Below, piece by piece: positions 63,301 to 64,000 of a DNA stretch of 64,000 nucleotides. The notes below the pieces were generated by a model, which searched no databases, was not told the DNA's origin, and worked only from the letters and a program-made list of their open reading frames with translations. A program made the translations under genes and the position numbers. The DNA is from Calonectria ilicicola (Eukaryota; Ascomycota; Sordariomycetes; Hypocreales; Nectriaceae): the NCBI GenBank assembly GCA_020809705.1, contig CP085827.1, positions 7,456,001-7,520,000 on the forward strand, in the 5' to 3' direction. Every line of letters starts with the position of its first letter. Within the stretch, counting starts at the first letter, position 1.

Positions 63301-63896
63301 TTAATATGGGCCCACTGTGAAGTGCTTGAGAATTCGCTAGGATAATGGAGTAAATATGCAAGAACCTCTACATGAGACAAAGGCTGCTGAGTAAATAACC
63401 GATTAGCGATGCTCAATATATACTGTCGGAAGCGGTTAATGAGAGCAGCATTTGGTGTATTAGGTTGTTTTCCCTTGTCGTTCTCAGACGTCTTTGCGTT
63501 GACATTCTCTGAGTATAGTTCTGCTGCTATGGCTGCACGCTTCCAGCTTGGATCCTCGACCTTTGTGGTATAGTTGGTAAGGTAGTAGATGAGTGCTAGG
63601 GACTTGGAAGAGGTTCCTATGAAGGAGACATCGTGGTTGTGTCTTAGACCAACAGCTAAAGCCGTGTTATATCTGTTGATCGTGGGATGCGTGCGACGCA
63701 ACTGTAGCATTCCATTGGGGGTGAAGCCTGACTCTGCGACAAGCTTCCATGGGGCCCCGAACCGACAGCGGTTTCTGGCTCCTTTCTTGATGGCATATTT
63801 TGCACATGAGTCGCCACAAACGTGATTCTGTGTAGTGTTGAACTTAGGGGTGTGTCTCCAATCATGTTCTGTTCTCACTAACTGTGCCGGAGGCAC
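60381..63896 (-). pseudogene. Helitron PIF1-like helicase lacking the Rep end
   Basis: An open frame of about 1,171 codons. The N-terminal part has Helitron features (CGDSCAKYA, the NRYNTALAVGLRHNHD region, YYLTNYTTK). A long acidic, low-complexity middle follows, then a PIF1/RecD-like SF1 helicase: Walker A GGEGGTGKS (~686-694), Walker B LLIVDEVSMLG, and the C-terminal KVQGRTLEQ and YVQLSRCKSLDG boxes. No internal stop occurs in 3.5 kb. The frame begins abruptly at a GTG preceded two codons earlier by a TAG that is part of a CTAG at 63903-63906. The HUH Rep endonuclease expected upstream is absent in the window. I therefore call it a 5'-truncated Helitron gene despite its intact frame. Confidence 0.8.
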
Positions 63897-63902
63897 AGGG
63901 CT

Positions 63903-63954
63903 CTAGCCTGAAGTGATGAGGGGATGCGTGGCTGAGTCAGCCACCACCCCTCAA
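63903..63954. repeat. Nested hairpin plus CTAG, copy 2
   Basis: TGAGGGG (63917-63923) and CCCCTCAA (63947-63954) enclose the same 17-bp GTGGCTGAGTCAGCCAC (63928-63944), and CTAG lies at 63903-63906. It is the reverse complement of the copy at 56831-56881, including asymmetric bases. It abuts the truncated start of the helicase frame. Confidence 0.8.
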
Positions 63955-64000
63955 CATGTAGTCGCTGCTACAAAGCTCGCCTCTGCATTGAACTCTTCAG

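Noticed and set aside
1..64000. tRNA, rRNA, riboswitch or CRISPR array
   Set aside because: No cloverleaf with proper A/B boxes, no ribosomal core sequence and no regularly spaced repeat-spacer pattern was seen. A tRNAscan-SE or Infernal run would decide.

Overview
The window is nuclear DNA of a filamentous ascomycete (Pezizomycotina, probably a hypocrealean Sordariomycete). The support is short 49-114 bp introns, a giant intron-poor fungal-type nonribosomal peptide synthetase (NRPS), a bZIP/ankyrin regulator, a fungal rhodopsin-like membrane protein, and Tad/I-type LINE and Helitron relics. I saw no tRNA, rRNA or CRISPR.

Positions 2.7-51.1 kb form one secondary-metabolite cluster. On the minus strand lie a stand-alone A-T starter NRPS (2681-5139), a full-size ABCC transporter (6905-11588) and a class V PLP enzyme (13061-14521). 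On the plus strand lie a NodB/PuuE-fold amidohydrolase (15694-16818), a cytochrome P450 (17636-19235), a bZIP-ankyrin regulator (20112-21175), a short-chain dehydrogenase (22987-24044) and an 8,523-residue NRPS ending in a thioester reductase (25541-51112). This gene set matches what I remember of the Fusarium graminearum fg3_54 (C64) cluster. That cluster makes the linear octapeptides fusaoctaxin A and B from NRPS9 and NRPS5; a P450 (Fgm1), an amidohydrolase (Fgm2) and a PLP lyase (Fgm3) turn L-arginine into the guanidinoacetyl starter of fusaoctaxin B.

The assembly line here is shorter. It reads [remnant C-A, no T]-C-A-T-E(dead)-C-A-T-E-C-A-T-E-C-A-T-E-C-A-T-R. With the separately loaded starter I predict a linear hexapeptide: starter, one residue not epimerised, three D-residues, and a last residue released as aldehyde or alcohol. 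I know of no described product for this arrangement, so a new member of the fusaoctaxin family is the main discovery candidate.

From 51.1 kb the window is repeat-rich: a decayed minus-strand LINE (about 51.6-56.87 kb) with stop codons that look like repeat-induced point mutation, a small rhodopsin-family gene (57901-59008, minus) between two 222-bp LTR-like repeats, and a long open PIF1-type Helitron helicase reading frame (60381-63896, minus) lacking its Rep end. A roughly 40-50 bp nested hairpin followed by CTAG occurs in inverted orientation at 56.83 kb and 63.92 kb. The cluster itself shows no decayed genes, so the region right of 51.1 kb is its likely border.

All exon boundaries were inferred by eye from splice sites and frame. 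Family names come from motifs, and links to published Fusarium proteins are from memory and context, not from alignment.
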